From NCBI RefSeq assembly GCF_021869535.1, contig NW_026262668.1:21023732-21087731 (forward strand): 64,000 nucleotides of DNA. The letters run 5' to 3'. A program made the translations under genes and the position numbers. This document shows, in pieces, positions 48,066-59,160 of this stretch. A model generated the notes under the pieces. The model was not told the DNA's origin. It saw only the letters and a list, made by a program, of their open reading frames with translations, and ran no database searches. The DNA is from Mytilus californianus. Taxonomy: Eukaryota; Mollusca; Bivalvia; Mytilida; Mytilidae. Positions within the stretch are counted from its first letter, which is position 1. Each line of letters opens with the position of its first letter.

Positions 48066-48709
48066 GAATCTTATAATTTGTGTAGCTTAAAGCAAGTGAT
48101 TTAAAACCTAAACCTTCTCTACTGTATTTTATTTTTTCTGAACCTTTTTATAATCTGATGTAGCCAACCATCCTTAATATGAGTAGTTCACATGTAAAAG
48201 ACACAATACATAATTGTGACATTTGACTTTTTAAATTGTTGTACAATACTGAATACATTGACAAACATATACAAGAACAATAGCATGCATAAATTAAAAA
48301 TATACATATATACATTGAGAACAACATTGTATTTAACATGATTATGTTAACTATAAATATAATGAATACATTCACTTTTAGGTGTATTTTATCTACCCTT
48401 AAAATTGGACACCGGTTCGGGAAAGGTGTACATGTTTTTTTTAATAATCTATGTAGGGATTTTCCCGCATCTATTAATAGCAGTCGTTTGTTGTTCCGTT
48501 AAATTCTACTGATTTTAATAATGCGCTTATATTGTTATATTTTGTTTTAGTTGTAGTTGATAGTAACAATTTTGTTTTTATTTCTGCAGGTAGATGAGAT
48601 ATCAAGCTCAAAAACAACGTGAGCTTAACACAGTTCAAGATACATTGGTATAAATTTATGTCTTTGGTTACGAAAGACACGATTTGATAATAGGATGAAT
48701 TTACTTGTT

Positions 48710-48925
48710 TTAATGTCACCAAGATATAATATGAAGGTTCTTATAACTCTCAATTCTGAATTTCACCGGAGGTTCAAAGATACACATGTATTTATTAAAG
48801 TTATAAATTGTAAGTGTAACGATGTGTGATTTTTTTTAAATAATAGTAAATCATGATAAATTGGAATTATACGCAAATTGAAGTTTTATCAATCTGTTTC
48901 TCCGTAACGTTTTTGCTTTTTTAAA
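48710..48925. repeat. Duplicon copy B, right part
   Basis: It resumes the duplicon with TTAATGTCACCAAGATATAA and CACCGGAGGTTCAAAGATAC, ending CTGTTTCTCCGTAACGTTTT. The first eight bases are the right target-site duplication. Confidence 0.88.
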
Positions 48926-50569
48926 AAGGTGTCCTACCGTAGTCTATAATCGGACATCATGTCGGTTCGTTCGGACTTTTATTTTACTTATCACTCGGAA
49001 AAACTCCGCATTGACGTCACTACGCTTATACCAGCGTACAATATTAGTGCAGAATACGTTTTTTCTCCTCTTCTAAATAAGATGATACTTCTGAAGATAT
49101 GTTTTCATTATTATTCTTAAGTAATGTACAAAAATGCAAATTTTCTAAATGCCATTTCAAACCTGACTTCCGAATGCCTAAAAACATTTCAGAACTTCAG
49201 AAAACCCCTATTCCGGCCTCAGTTGCTTTGTTTACATTCCTTTACGCGTCATCATACTTAATGGCAGACCAAACAGGCCAAGCAAATCGTTTTTTTAAGA
49301 ATTTCAAAATGACGAGCACCTTACGTCTTTAAGCAATTTTCCCGCGAAAAAGCATCCAAAATGAAAGAAAATCTTTGGGAAACAAAAAAAGAAAAAAAAC
49401 GATGAACAAATTTGTAAGTGCATATGTACATGCCAGATTTTTTTTCAGGAAGTATGTAGTAGGTTATAAAAGCAATTTAATGTTTTTATTATATTTAAAT
49501 AATTGAAAAAAAAACTGTTTTATACATATCCTGCAGCTGTCTCTCTTTTTTTGTTATCTAAATTCAATTTAAAAAAAAACAAGTTGAGTTGACCCAATTT
49601 GAGTGATATCAAGGTAAGAGAAATGAATAAGTATGTAGATCTATGTAGTGTTATCTCCCTTGTTTAACTCCAAATTTCATATTTGTTAATAAATATTTCA
49701 TGTGATGGCAGAAAGTCCCACAATTGTTTAATTTGATAGATTTTACTATTTTAATTTGTTTATGGAATACTTTTATTCATTTTCAGAAATTTATATATTT
49801 GATTTGAAACTTTTTAAATTTTTGTATACCTATATACTTGTAAATAAATAGTATGTGTTGTCTAATTTTTGCAATCATTTTTAATCAACTATTTCTTGAA
49901 ACTGATATAGCATGTTAATTGTGTAGTATTAACATACGTATATATACCTTATCATTAGCTCTTTTATGCACCTTACATTTGAATCCACAACAGAACTGAT
50001 CCAGCTACATATAATAATAAAATTATTTTCTTGTTGAGTACCTACTGTTGATGTTATGGGTTACACTACTTGATATTTCTGCACCAAGTTCTCTTTTTAT
50101 GAGTATTGTTTTATTAACATTTATTATCAAGAAGATGAAGGAGCTTAAAGTAGAAGTACCCATGGTAAATCTAAGAAAGTGTTGATTGTTATAGATGCTA
50201 ATTTTGTTTGTTTATGAAATTTTGAAATATGTGTAATATATATTTTATGGAGAGAATTTTGTTCTATACTGGTATATCTACAGGCTTTTCAATTTCAGTA
50301 CTTTATATATTTATTTAAAAAAAAAATTGGTTCAATATAGAGATCAATCGCAGCTACATTAAGGCCGTTTTTACACTACTTTCGACCAGGGCAAATAACT
50401 CCGTTCAATCTCATTAAATATTCATGCGTCGTTGTACCCGCGACGCCATGTTCTGTTCTGTTCTGTTCCGGTATAGAAAATCCCTCCTTCAAAGGAGCAC
50501 TTCGCACTATGACGAATAAAAATGCTTATAAACCTAAAAAGACATACTAGGTACGCCTCGTGGGATGAG
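48926..50569. other. Unassigned stretch
   Basis: The 77-codon frame at 49099-49332 has no recognisable domain. A GC-richer patch at 50345-50480 includes three GTTCT pentamers in tandem. No gene supported. Confidence 0.4.
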
Positions 50570-52640
50570 TGTTGGTTACTGTAAAAAAACCTTACGCTTA
50601 CTAGGCGGAAGATTTTTGATTATATGAGTTCGTAGTCAGTGTAGAGCAAAGCAAAGCTTTCTCGTTATGTATTCTATAGTGTAGCAAGCATCAGTACATT
50701 TACACTTGCAACCACAGGCACAGATAAAGTGATGTTACTATGAGTACTACATTTCGTGCACACATCAATACTCCATATAAAGTTATATAATTCGTGCAGA
50801 TAAGGTGTACGGATTTCATGCAGAGCTGGACATTCCATAAGGAAATGATCGATTGTTTCTGGCCTACCCTTGCACAATAGGCATGTTGGATCTACTGTAT
50901 TTTGGTTGAAGGCGGCTTTGTTGCTTTGTAGATAGTAAGTACCTGTCAGCAGTTTCAGCTTAGTAGGTAATCTACTTATATCTTGAGAAGAGGTATTTAC
51001 GCTGGTTAAGCTTGGGTGTGGTCTGTTCCACAGCAGATTATTGGTGGATAAGAAGCGAAGAGATGAATAAAGCCGAGCGGAGGATGCGGTTTGAACTTCA
51101 TAATAATTGTCTACTGCCTTTTTTACTATTGATTTCCACCGATCCTTGCTGTATGGGTTATCAAGAATATCCTGCGCGTTGGAAGATCATAAATGGCAAG
51201 GAGATTTCGAAGCTTTCCAAACCAGCTAGAGGAGGAAAATCCAATCAGAGCAAGTTGTCTTACAGCAAGGTCTTTCTCCATAGATGACTCCATAGCACTA
51301 ATTTTATTGTAAAAGGTGTTTTGAGCAGATTTATGGATTGTCCCAATTATAGGAATAACTCCAGCAAGTGTATGTATATCAACATCTGCCGTATTATTTG
51401 GCATGGATAGAATTTGCTTTAAAGGTTTTCGGTAAATACCTCTACATTAACTAGTTGTTTCTTGTCTGGAAGGAGAATTTCTAAGCCGTATGTCAATACC
51501 GGTAGAACATATGTATGGTATATATGGAGACTTGTTGTAGGATTAAGTCCATTTTTGCTGTGTAGTCCTGCGCCCATTAGGCTATACATACTTCGTCTTG
51601 CTTTGGAGATGTTTTCATTTATATGCGTGGTTATTGTCTTTTTAAAATGGGCATTATGTTTAATACCCAGGTGTACAGCTGAATCTGGTTGAATAATTTC
51701 CTGCTCATTAATTGAGAATTCTTGGAGTGAACTGGTGTTACTACCTTCGTTTTTTAGGACAACACTTTTAGTTGGTTGGAGAACATATTTTTCGTGTTTG
51801 CTATAATTTTCCACTGTCGAGATCATTACTTGGAGTTCTGTTGGTGAGTTTGCTATCAAGGCAATATCGTCAGCACATGTTGGTGCTCCTCAGTAAATAT
51901 CTCCAATATATTTTCCTAAACCATTGTCCTCTAGTTGGTCAAGTGCATCATTCACATAAAGCTTGTACAATTCAGTACTTAAAATTACACCCTGTCTAAC
52001 TCCTTGTTGTATAAGTAATGGTAAGAAGTAAGACCGTCCCATTTTATAGAAGTGAGTGCATTAGTACTAAGCTGCCGTATTAATAACCAGAGTGTACCTC
52101 CCACACCTGACAGGAATAGTTTTCGGTACAGGCTGTTATGGTTCACAACATCAAATGCAGAATATGGTTCACAACATCAAATGCAGAATTTGCGTCCAAA
52201 AGAGCTTTTAAAATTGATGTTTTCTGATCCAAAGATTCCAAGATAGATTCTAAAAGAATAAGAGCACTCTAGAGCGGAGAAACTATAGGCGTAAATCCTC
52301 TTTAAAGCTTGTTTTGTAGAATTATAATAAATTCCCTGATAAGATCACGGAGTAGACATTCTAAAATTTTCCCTATAATAACTGGTAGAACCGTTAATCC
52401 GCAGTAATTTTTTGCTTCAGATAGTATACCTTTATTTTTGAAGATTGAAGTAAGTATGCCTAATTTCAGGGAATCAGGTACTGACGCTGTTGAGCATATG
52501 TGATTAATAATTGCAGTAACTGCCTTAATTAATGGCTCTCCTCCAAACTTTATATGCTCTACCGTGATGCCGTAGATCGAGATGAAGAATGTCAAGTTCA
52601 CCATCTCTTGATGAAACAACGTTGCAGCAGTCGTTGCCTT
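50570..52640 (-). mobile_element. Decayed non-LTR retrotransposon of a second type
   Basis: On the minus strand the conceptual RT runs ITVEHIKFGGEPLIKAVTAI, SVPDSLKLGILTSIFKNKG, LTVLPVIIGKILECLLRD (to 52302). It continues through broken frames with LLDANSAFDVVNHNSLY, STELYKLYVNDALDQLE and the active site CADDIALIANS (about 51855-51885). Then come a C-terminal segment (VVLKNEGSNTSSLQEFSI, LPVLTYGLEILLP, 51419-51859), an IGTIHKSAQNTFYNKISAME segment (51126-51404) and a zinc-finger-like tail (CKGRPETIDHFLMECPALHE, 50674-50877). At least five stops or frameshifts are present, including a TGA a few codons before the CADD. The endonuclease and ORF1 are absent. It is clearly different from the L1/Tx1-like copies; I cannot fix the clade from sequence alone. 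Confidence 0.82.
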
Positions 52641-52989
52641 AGGATGCGGAATGGTCCAAATCAGTGTAATTATCGAAAAATAGTAAAAATTAATGAAGAA
52701 TTTATGTGATTTAGACGATTTTCTGTCGAGTATAAAGCCCCAACTTCTACGAATTTTAAGCCAATCAGAAACAAACTGCTTCATTCAGGAGCTTGCATCA
52801 ACATTTTTCTCGAGCACCTGTAAGAGGGTCGTACTGGGGGTATCTTCATGACGTGTTTTTTTGTTCTTCGGTAGTGAGTCAGAAGAGGTCCATTTCTGTT
52901 TTTTTTTTTTGCATTCTGAAGAACTTCTGGCTCTCTTCTACCTCTTCCTTTTAAATAGGTATTTTAGACGGCAGAGACACATAACTAAC

Positions 52990-53175
52990 ATGGCGTCGCT
53001 TAGTCTAAATGACATTAATAAATATATGAATGCAGATAAAATTATAATAGAATGTGAGCTGTGTGGTAACCGTTTTTATGGTATGACAGCCGTAGAAGGA
53101 CATCCCTGTATGGACGATAAGCTGGATAAATATAAGAACTACACGGACAATAACAGCAAGGAGAAGACTGTTTGA
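52990..53175 (+). CDS. Possible small zinc-ribbon-like protein or first exon, 61 codons
   Basis: ATG at 52990 lies in a good initiation context (AACATGG). The frame encodes MASLSLNDINKYMNADK, then CELCGNRFYGMTAVEGHPC and an acidic/basic tail. C-x2-C followed by H-x-C resembles a small zinc knuckle. The composition is protein-like, unlike the hydrophobic upstream extension of the same frame (52861-52989), which I discard. No splice donor is clear before the TGA. It could be a short protein, the first exon of a longer gene, or a fragment of a transposon-borne zinc finger. Confidence 0.35.
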   Translation: MASLSLNDINKYMNADKIIIECELCGNRFYGMTAVEGHPCMDDKLDKYKNYTDNNSKEKTV

Positions 53176-53359
53176 TATTCTAGGGAAGGGGAGGGGGAAG
53201 GATGATATTTTGCGGATTTATTATCCATTTTAATCTGTCACTAATCATGCCTATTTTTTAGCTCTTACCTGGCCACCTTTTCATAATTAAGATCCTCTTG
53301 TCCCCCACCCGACACAAACAAAAAAAATATCAAATGACTTTCCCCTTATTTACAGAAGT

Positions 53360-53432
53360 TTAAATTGATTGATTGTTGGTTGCTTATTCTTAACGTCCAG
53401 TGACAAATATTTCATGCATGTTCAGGAAAACA
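53360..53432 (+). repeat. Dispersed repeat R6
   Basis: ATTGATTGATTGTTGGTTGC, TTAACGTCCAGTGACAAATA and TTTCATGCATGTTCAGGA, the reverse complement of the 20862-20912 copy. Confidence 0.72.
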
Positions 53433-53454
53433 CGAGTTTAAAAGCCAGATATAT

Positions 53455-54060
53455 AATATGAAAATAAGGGCATGTAGTATGATTGAGGCAACTATCCACC
53501 CGACTTCAAATGAAGTGGATGTAAGCAATTATAGGCAATCGTACGGCCTTCAACAATGACAAAAATCTATACCGTATAGTCGGCTATAAAATATAAAATG
53601 TAAAACAATTCAAACAAAAAAACTAAACGGCCTTATTATATATAATAACAATTTTTTTTACAAAATATCAAATAGGAGTCGACAGACAACCATTGAACTA
53701 CAGGCTCCTGTCTTGGGACAGTCACAGAAAGAATATGCCAGGGTTAAACATGTTTGTGAGCGCTCAATCCTCCCCCTTAACTGGGACAGTGGTGTAACAG
53801 TACAACATAAGCAAACTGTAAAAATCAGTTGCAATAAGATTAACTCAAAAGATCGGTACGAGACACAAAAAAACAACTAATATTAAGACAATAGACACAA
53901 AGCACCGAAATAAGAGTATTTGCAGTTACTGAAAGTTTGTTCAAAGCTAATTACAAATAACACTGAAACAAATCTTGTTCTCCCAGACTAAAGTATCAAT
54001 CAGTACACAACCAACAGATTTAGTCATAAACAGTCTGAGAAACGCATGATCTTGTATACC
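53455..54060 (+). repeat. Dispersed mussel repeat R1
   Basis: A diverged full-order copy: AATAAGGGCATGTAGTATGA, CAATCGTACGGCCTTCAACA, CAGGCTCCTGTCTTGGGACA, CTGGGACAGTGGTGTAACAG, and an end block with GTCTGAGAAACGCATGATCT. Bases 54061-54844 after it hold no supported feature. Confidence 0.82.
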
Positions 54061-54844
54061 TTGTGGTGGTCCGAAGGTTTTGACCATCAAAATTTTCAAT
54101 AGAAGTAAATGTTAGGATCAGCAGATTTTCCTCAAGGACCACCAGGGAAAAAAAGATTTTGAGAACTCGGCGATATCTTTACTATATAAAAAAGTAATCC
54201 AGTTTAATTACTTTGAAAAAAATTGATAGACAAGATGTCCTTTTCGATCATATAACAGACAAACATTGACAAATTCTTCTACAGTTTTTTATCAAATGGT
54301 CGAGGCTTTAAGCCGGATGTTTTTTTTAGCAAAATTCAGTTAGAAAAGCATAAGAAAAAATGTCACGAACCTAGCGACTTCTTCCAACCAATTTTCTTTT
54401 TGTATAATTACATCAATGCCAAAACAGAGCACACTATCAGAATCGGAACTGACGTATCTTAATTTTCTAATAAATCATCGTAAACTTCATTTATGTCATC
54501 CAACATAAAAAAAATTCTGCTACATTCGAGGGCAAAATGAATTTTTTTTTATTGCTTCTTCTACAGAATATCTCCAGAAGAGGTTCAGATTCATTTTTTT
54601 AGACTCTTCACCAGAAGACATTCTGGAGGTGTACAAAAGAGACCAATAAAACACGCCTCAGTTATGCAGACCAACATGCTGCATGTGTTATCAAGCCCAT
54701 TCTGTCATTCATTTTGTGATAGTTATGGCTTATGCAGTAATTAAGCTAAGGTTTCTCACAAAAATTATCAGAAAACATAAATTTACCTGTACCATAGCCA
54801 AATATTAATACTATATGAGATATTTGTTATTTTTACTTTAGCGC

Positions 54845-55400
54845 TTTCCTATGACAGATTTTTAAAGACTCCATGATTAGTTTAGTTAACATATTTTAAA
54901 CATGTATGGTAGCCCTGAATAATGATGATATTTGAGATACATGTACATGTAATTTTTAATTGGACACTTTTCTCAACTGATTTGTAAAACACTGTTGTCA
55001 GCTGAGTTAACATGTTACACCTGTACTGAAGTTCAATAATAATGAGAATAATACTTGAGATACATGTAATTTTTACTTTGATACTTTTCTTCAACAGATT
55101 CATAAACACTCCGTGGTAAGCGTTATTAACATGTTACACCTGTAAATAATAATGATATTTGAGTTACTTGTAATTTTTACTTGGACTTTATCTACAACAG
55201 ATTTGTAAACACTACCTTGTTAGCTTAGTTAACATGTTGCACCTGTACTGTAGTCCAAATAATAATAATAATATTTGAGATACATATTATTTTTACTAAA
55301 TGATGTGACACTTTCCAACGATAGATTTGTAAACACACTGTGGTCTGCTTTGTTAACATATTACACCAATACCATAGTTCAAATAATAATATTACTAATA
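54845..55400. repeat. Tandem repeat of about 104-123 bp, five units
   Basis: Each unit has (A)CAGATTTGTAAACACT, (A)GTTAACATGTTACACCTGTA, a short AATAATAAT run, then ATTTGAGATACATGTAATTT and TTACTT. The GTTAACAT mark falls at about 54884, 55005, 55123, 55227 and 55350. Divergence is moderate and the AAT run varies in length between units. Confidence 0.88.
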
Positions 55401-55859
55401 ATAATAATAATATTTAAAGGGAAAATTCATGTTTTTTTTTACTTATCATCTAAATATGTTCATCATAATATAAAAACACATTCGCAAAGTTTAAAATTTA
55501 TATTTTTCTCTAATAACGGAGAAAAACAAGTATTTGTAACTTTTTTGGTTGACATACGTCATCGGGTTGTGACATTTTAACCCGATTTAGTGAATGCTGG
55601 GGAAAATTAAAATCAGTTAAAGTCTTAATCGCTTGTCCGAATTTTTCCGTAATTAAAAGCGCGCAGATGACCGTTTCTCGTAGCTAATAACCCCAAAATA
55701 AGAATGAAAGAACATAGACACACATGTAATATTTTGCATTGATTAAATAAAAAATCTTATGGTTTATATTTTCGATTTAATTTCATTTATTAATAGTTTT
55801 TCCGAAAATATTTATTGAAGACAAATTATTTACTGATATTGAACTGAAAATATTTTTCG
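55401..55859. other. Unassigned stretch before the LINE poly(A) tail
   Basis: It contains a block around 55430-55650 (TAACGGAGAAAAACAAGTAT, GGTTGTGACATTTTAACCCG) that looks like a dispersed element, with no second copy here. No gene. Confidence 0.3.
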
Positions 55860-56528
55860 TTTTTATTTTTTATTTTTTTTTTAGACTATGATAATTGATT
55901 TATTGGTCTAAAGCTGTTACAATAACCTTATTGCTACAGCTTTCACAAACAAGGTACCCTGATATATTAATATCTTTAAGAACAGGATGTCTTAAAGATA
56001 AGTTTTACTTTATAATTGTTAGCTAATTACAAATACAAATATATTATAATATAAACTTATATAATTGCAAATCATTTAAATTTGCATTTACGTATATTTT
56101 ATTCCGGATTTGACCTTTACTTTTCCATCCTTACACAATCTACCTGACACATATGTTACTCGTTTAGAAAAATCGTGCGTGTGTCCAGTGTGATCAAATA
56201 ATCGTAACCTGACATGATTGAAGGATAATATAGTGCATGTGTTAATCTTATTGATTTTGGATTATAATCAAAAGGTAAGGTATTATATGTTTCTTGTTAT
56301 CCAAATAGAATGTTTATTGTCTTTCATAATATTTCGTGAATTTTGTTTTATGATTTAAAGTTTTAAAATTTAAGTGAAATTTTAGATTTTTCTTAACGGA
56401 CGCAAAGGTGTCAATTTTAAATTTGCACCTGTAGTATCTCATTTTATAGATACATTAGTTATTATTCTATACATTATGCTTCACAACTATATATGTATTT
56501 ATATATATATATTTTAATATAGCACATT

Positions 56529-57145
56529 TTACAGAAATTTTTGAAATTTGCGAATTAGATTACTTTTGCGTTCTTTCACATGTCTGTTTACTTCAAAGTA
56601 TAATTCAAATTCGTTTTTAAAGATAGTGTATATGTCGGCGGATTTTGTTCTTTGTTCTGATGTGTAAAATGATTTGTAAATTGAGAAACCTATCAAAGTT
56701 ATAATAAGATTTATATCATTATAATGTCGGTCTCCGATTTTATATCCAAAGACTATATCTATTAGGGTTATTTTCTTACAAAAGTTTATGTTTTTCATTT
56801 TTTCTGTTATTTTAATCCAAAAGTCTTTTACAAATCTACAGTCGTTAAAAAAATGTTGATAATTATCTGTGCATTTACATAAAGCACACTCTGGGGTATT
56901 TGATATTTTCCATTTGAAAAGATTTTCTTGGTTCGGTAATATATAGCTAAATAATTTCCATTTATAAACTTTAAGTTTGTTTATGTATATTTCATTGTTT
57001 GTAAAGGATAAGGATTGTCTAATTTGTAATTGTTTTGCGTCTAATATTCTTTGCCATTTTATTATTCCAATGTTAGGAGTTATTTTGATTTTTATAAAAT
57101 ATTGATAGACGGTTTTATTGTTTAGGTCTGATAAATTTATTTCTG
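56529..57145 (-). pseudogene. LINE ORF2 C-terminal segment
   Basis: Conceptual reading across frames: LSDLNNKTVYQYFIKIKITP, KWKLFSYILPNQENLFKWKI, the knuckle CALCKCTDNYQHFFNDC, then FGYKIGDRHYNDINLI and a basic end to a stop at 56529. Frameshifts occur near 57160 and before 56798. Confidence 0.8.
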
Positions 57146-58525
57146 TTAATTCATTCTAATTAATTTTTCGTTAATATTAACTCGGGTTTTAACAGAGTTA
57201 TTTGTTTTTAGGATATCTGTCCAACTTCTTGGTATAGCTTTTTTTAGTATTGATAGTTCGGCTATCCAGTTGTGTTTTATTTCTATCTTTCGCAGTATTG
57301 TCTTTTCATCGATTTGACCGTTTTCGTCAATAAGTTCATTAATATAGATCATGTTGCTTTTGATCCAGCTTAACATCAATAATGGTTTATTTTTTATTTT
57401 TATGTTTTTATTACCCCATATAATTTCTTTGCGTATATCTCTAAAGTTAGTGGGCGATTTAGTTTGACCTCCACCTTTAAGTATCCAGCACTTTACAATA
57501 TCTAGATAAAATTCTGGTAATCCAGTTGTAATTTTAAGTGGTTTTAAATTATTAATTTCTAAATTCATTTTAAAGATAAGGAAGTTTTCGCCATATTTAT
57601 CAAAAAAGAATCTTGGAATAATTGACCAATTTTCATGTTTTGACTCTATTAATCTTGATACCCATTTAATTTTAAGTGTGTTAAAATAACTGTCGATATC
57701 AATCATATTGAGTCCTCCTTTGCTGTAATCTGATATAAGAGTTGATCGTTTTACTTTATCTTGTTTTCCGTCCCAAATTAAATTAAAAATTTCTCTTTCT
57801 AAATTGCAGATATACGTTTTATTTATGACTGTCATACTTGCTAAATATGTGAATTGTGGAATTATAAGTGATTTGATTATTAAAATTTTACCGATGATAG
57901 TAAGATGTCTTTTTCCCCATGATTTCATAAGTTTTTTTGCTTTTTCAAGCTTGTTTTCCCAATTTAGTTTTGCGCATTCTGTTTTATTTGTACCGAAATA
58001 CAAGTCTAACACTTTAACGGGTTTATCTGTGAATTTTATATTAACTACTTTTTTTTTACAATTTTTCAGTTTTCCTATCCAAATGCCTTCCGTTTTATAT
58101 TTATTTAATTTAAGACCAGAAAATGTGCCAAATATTTCAATAACGTTTAATGCTGCTATAGTTTCATTTTTTGATTTGAGAAACAAAGTGGTGTCATCTG
58201 CCTACTGGGAAATTTTCAAATTATGTTTTGAATGGTCAAGTTTTATTTCAATGCCTTTAATGTTATTATCATTTCTTAATTTACATGCCATGATTTCTAC
58301 TGCGATCACGAAGATCATGGAAGGACAAGGACATCCCTGACGTACCCCCCTTTTTAGACTAATTGGTGCAGAAATCCATCCATTATTGAACACTGAGCTA
58401 TTTATATCAGAATATAACGTCTTGATCCAGTTTATAAATGAACTATTAAAGCCGAAATATTCGAGAGTTTGGTACATAAAGGACCATTTTAAAGTATCAA
58501 ATGCTTTTGAAAAATCTAGAAACAA
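57146..58525 (-). pseudogene. LINE reverse transcriptase, split by one nonsense codon
   Basis: 58202-58525 reads FLDFSKAFDTLKWSFMYQTL, ISLKRGVRQGCPCPSMIF and ends ISQ. An in-frame TAG at 58202-58204 replaces the residue that is Leu in the sister LINE (SQLADD). The frame then continues uninterrupted as ADDTTLFLKSKNET, SGLKLNKYKTEGIWIGKL, VLDLYFGTNKTE, GGLNMIDIDSYF and so on to 57146. One point mutation next to the catalytic Asp pair therefore kills an otherwise long intact frame. 'GCPCPSMIF' for GCPLSAILF is another oddity. Confidence 0.88.
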
Positions 58526-59160
58526 AATTGCACCTTCAACATTAAATTTATCGGCGTAATCTATGATATCTTGTATTTGTCTGAGATTGAAACCAATATA
58601 TCGTTTTTTATATATACCCTGTTTGGTCTGCGTTAATAATTAGATTTAGTACATTTTTCATTCTTTGAGCTAATGTGTATGATAATATTTTATATTCTGA
58701 ATTTAATAAGGAAATTGGCCTATAATTTGAGAGATCTAGTGGATCATTCTTCTTGTATATTAGATTAAGAATACTTTGTCTTTGGGAAAATGGTAGCTTT
58801 TGCCTGTCATAGCTTGTATTAAAAATGTTAACAAGGATTGGACCTAATGATTGCCAAAACTTTTTATAAAAATTTGTCGTGATACCATCTTTACCTGGGC
58901 TTTTATTGGGTTTTAAATTATTAACTGCTAGTGTTAATTCTTCTATTGTAACATATCCGTCGCACGTTTGACTTTCATGTTTTGATAATTTATTTTTTAT
59001 TTCAGTGCTGTTAATATATTCCCATGATTGGGCAATATCTTCGTTTTCTTTTGAATATAGATTTTTGTAAAATTTCTTTTCAATTTGAAGTATTTCGCTT
59101 TGATCTGTAACAATATTTCCTTGGTGATCTTTTAGTTTTATAATTGTTTTTTTTTGTTTG
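58526..59160 (-). pseudogene. LINE linker and RT N-terminal motifs
   Basis: Conceptual reading: KLKDHQGNIVTDQSEILQIE, EELTLAVNNLKPNKSPGKDG, LPFSQRQSILNLIYKKNDPL, DLSNYRPISLLNSEYKILSY and YIGFNLRQIQDIIDYADKF. Frameshifts lie near 58608 and at the A9 run near 59150. Confidence 0.8.

Larger units (their letters stand above)
43524..48709 (-). mobile_element. L1/Tx1-like LINE, 5'-truncated, poly(A)-tailed, with target-site duplication
   Basis: On the minus strand: about 645 bp of 5' sequence, ORF2 (48065 to about 44269), a 3' UTR of about 725 bp and a 19-base poly(A) tail (T run 43524-43542). ORF2 domains in order are an APE-type endonuclease (LNCQG, FIQETHF, GGDMTE, SRIDYFL), a reverse transcriptase (NYRPFTLLNVDVKIIAYTLA, LLFLDFSKAFDSLEWEFMYQ, GIRQGCPLSAILF, QLADDTTLF) and a C-terminal zinc-finger segment (CSVCGVPDTYQHNLMEC). 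Frameshifts lie at about 47830 (A run), 47720, 46900, 46670, 45640, 45470 and 44830. The endonuclease 'SDH' box reads STDY, so the catalytic His is replaced by Tyr, while the RT ADD is intact. ORF1 is missing. The poly(A) tail, the target-site duplication and the APE-RT order fit the L1 superfamily. Confidence 0.92.

Noticed and set aside
57804-58340. 178-codon plus-strand ORF
   Set aside because: Antisense shadow of the LINE reverse transcriptase.
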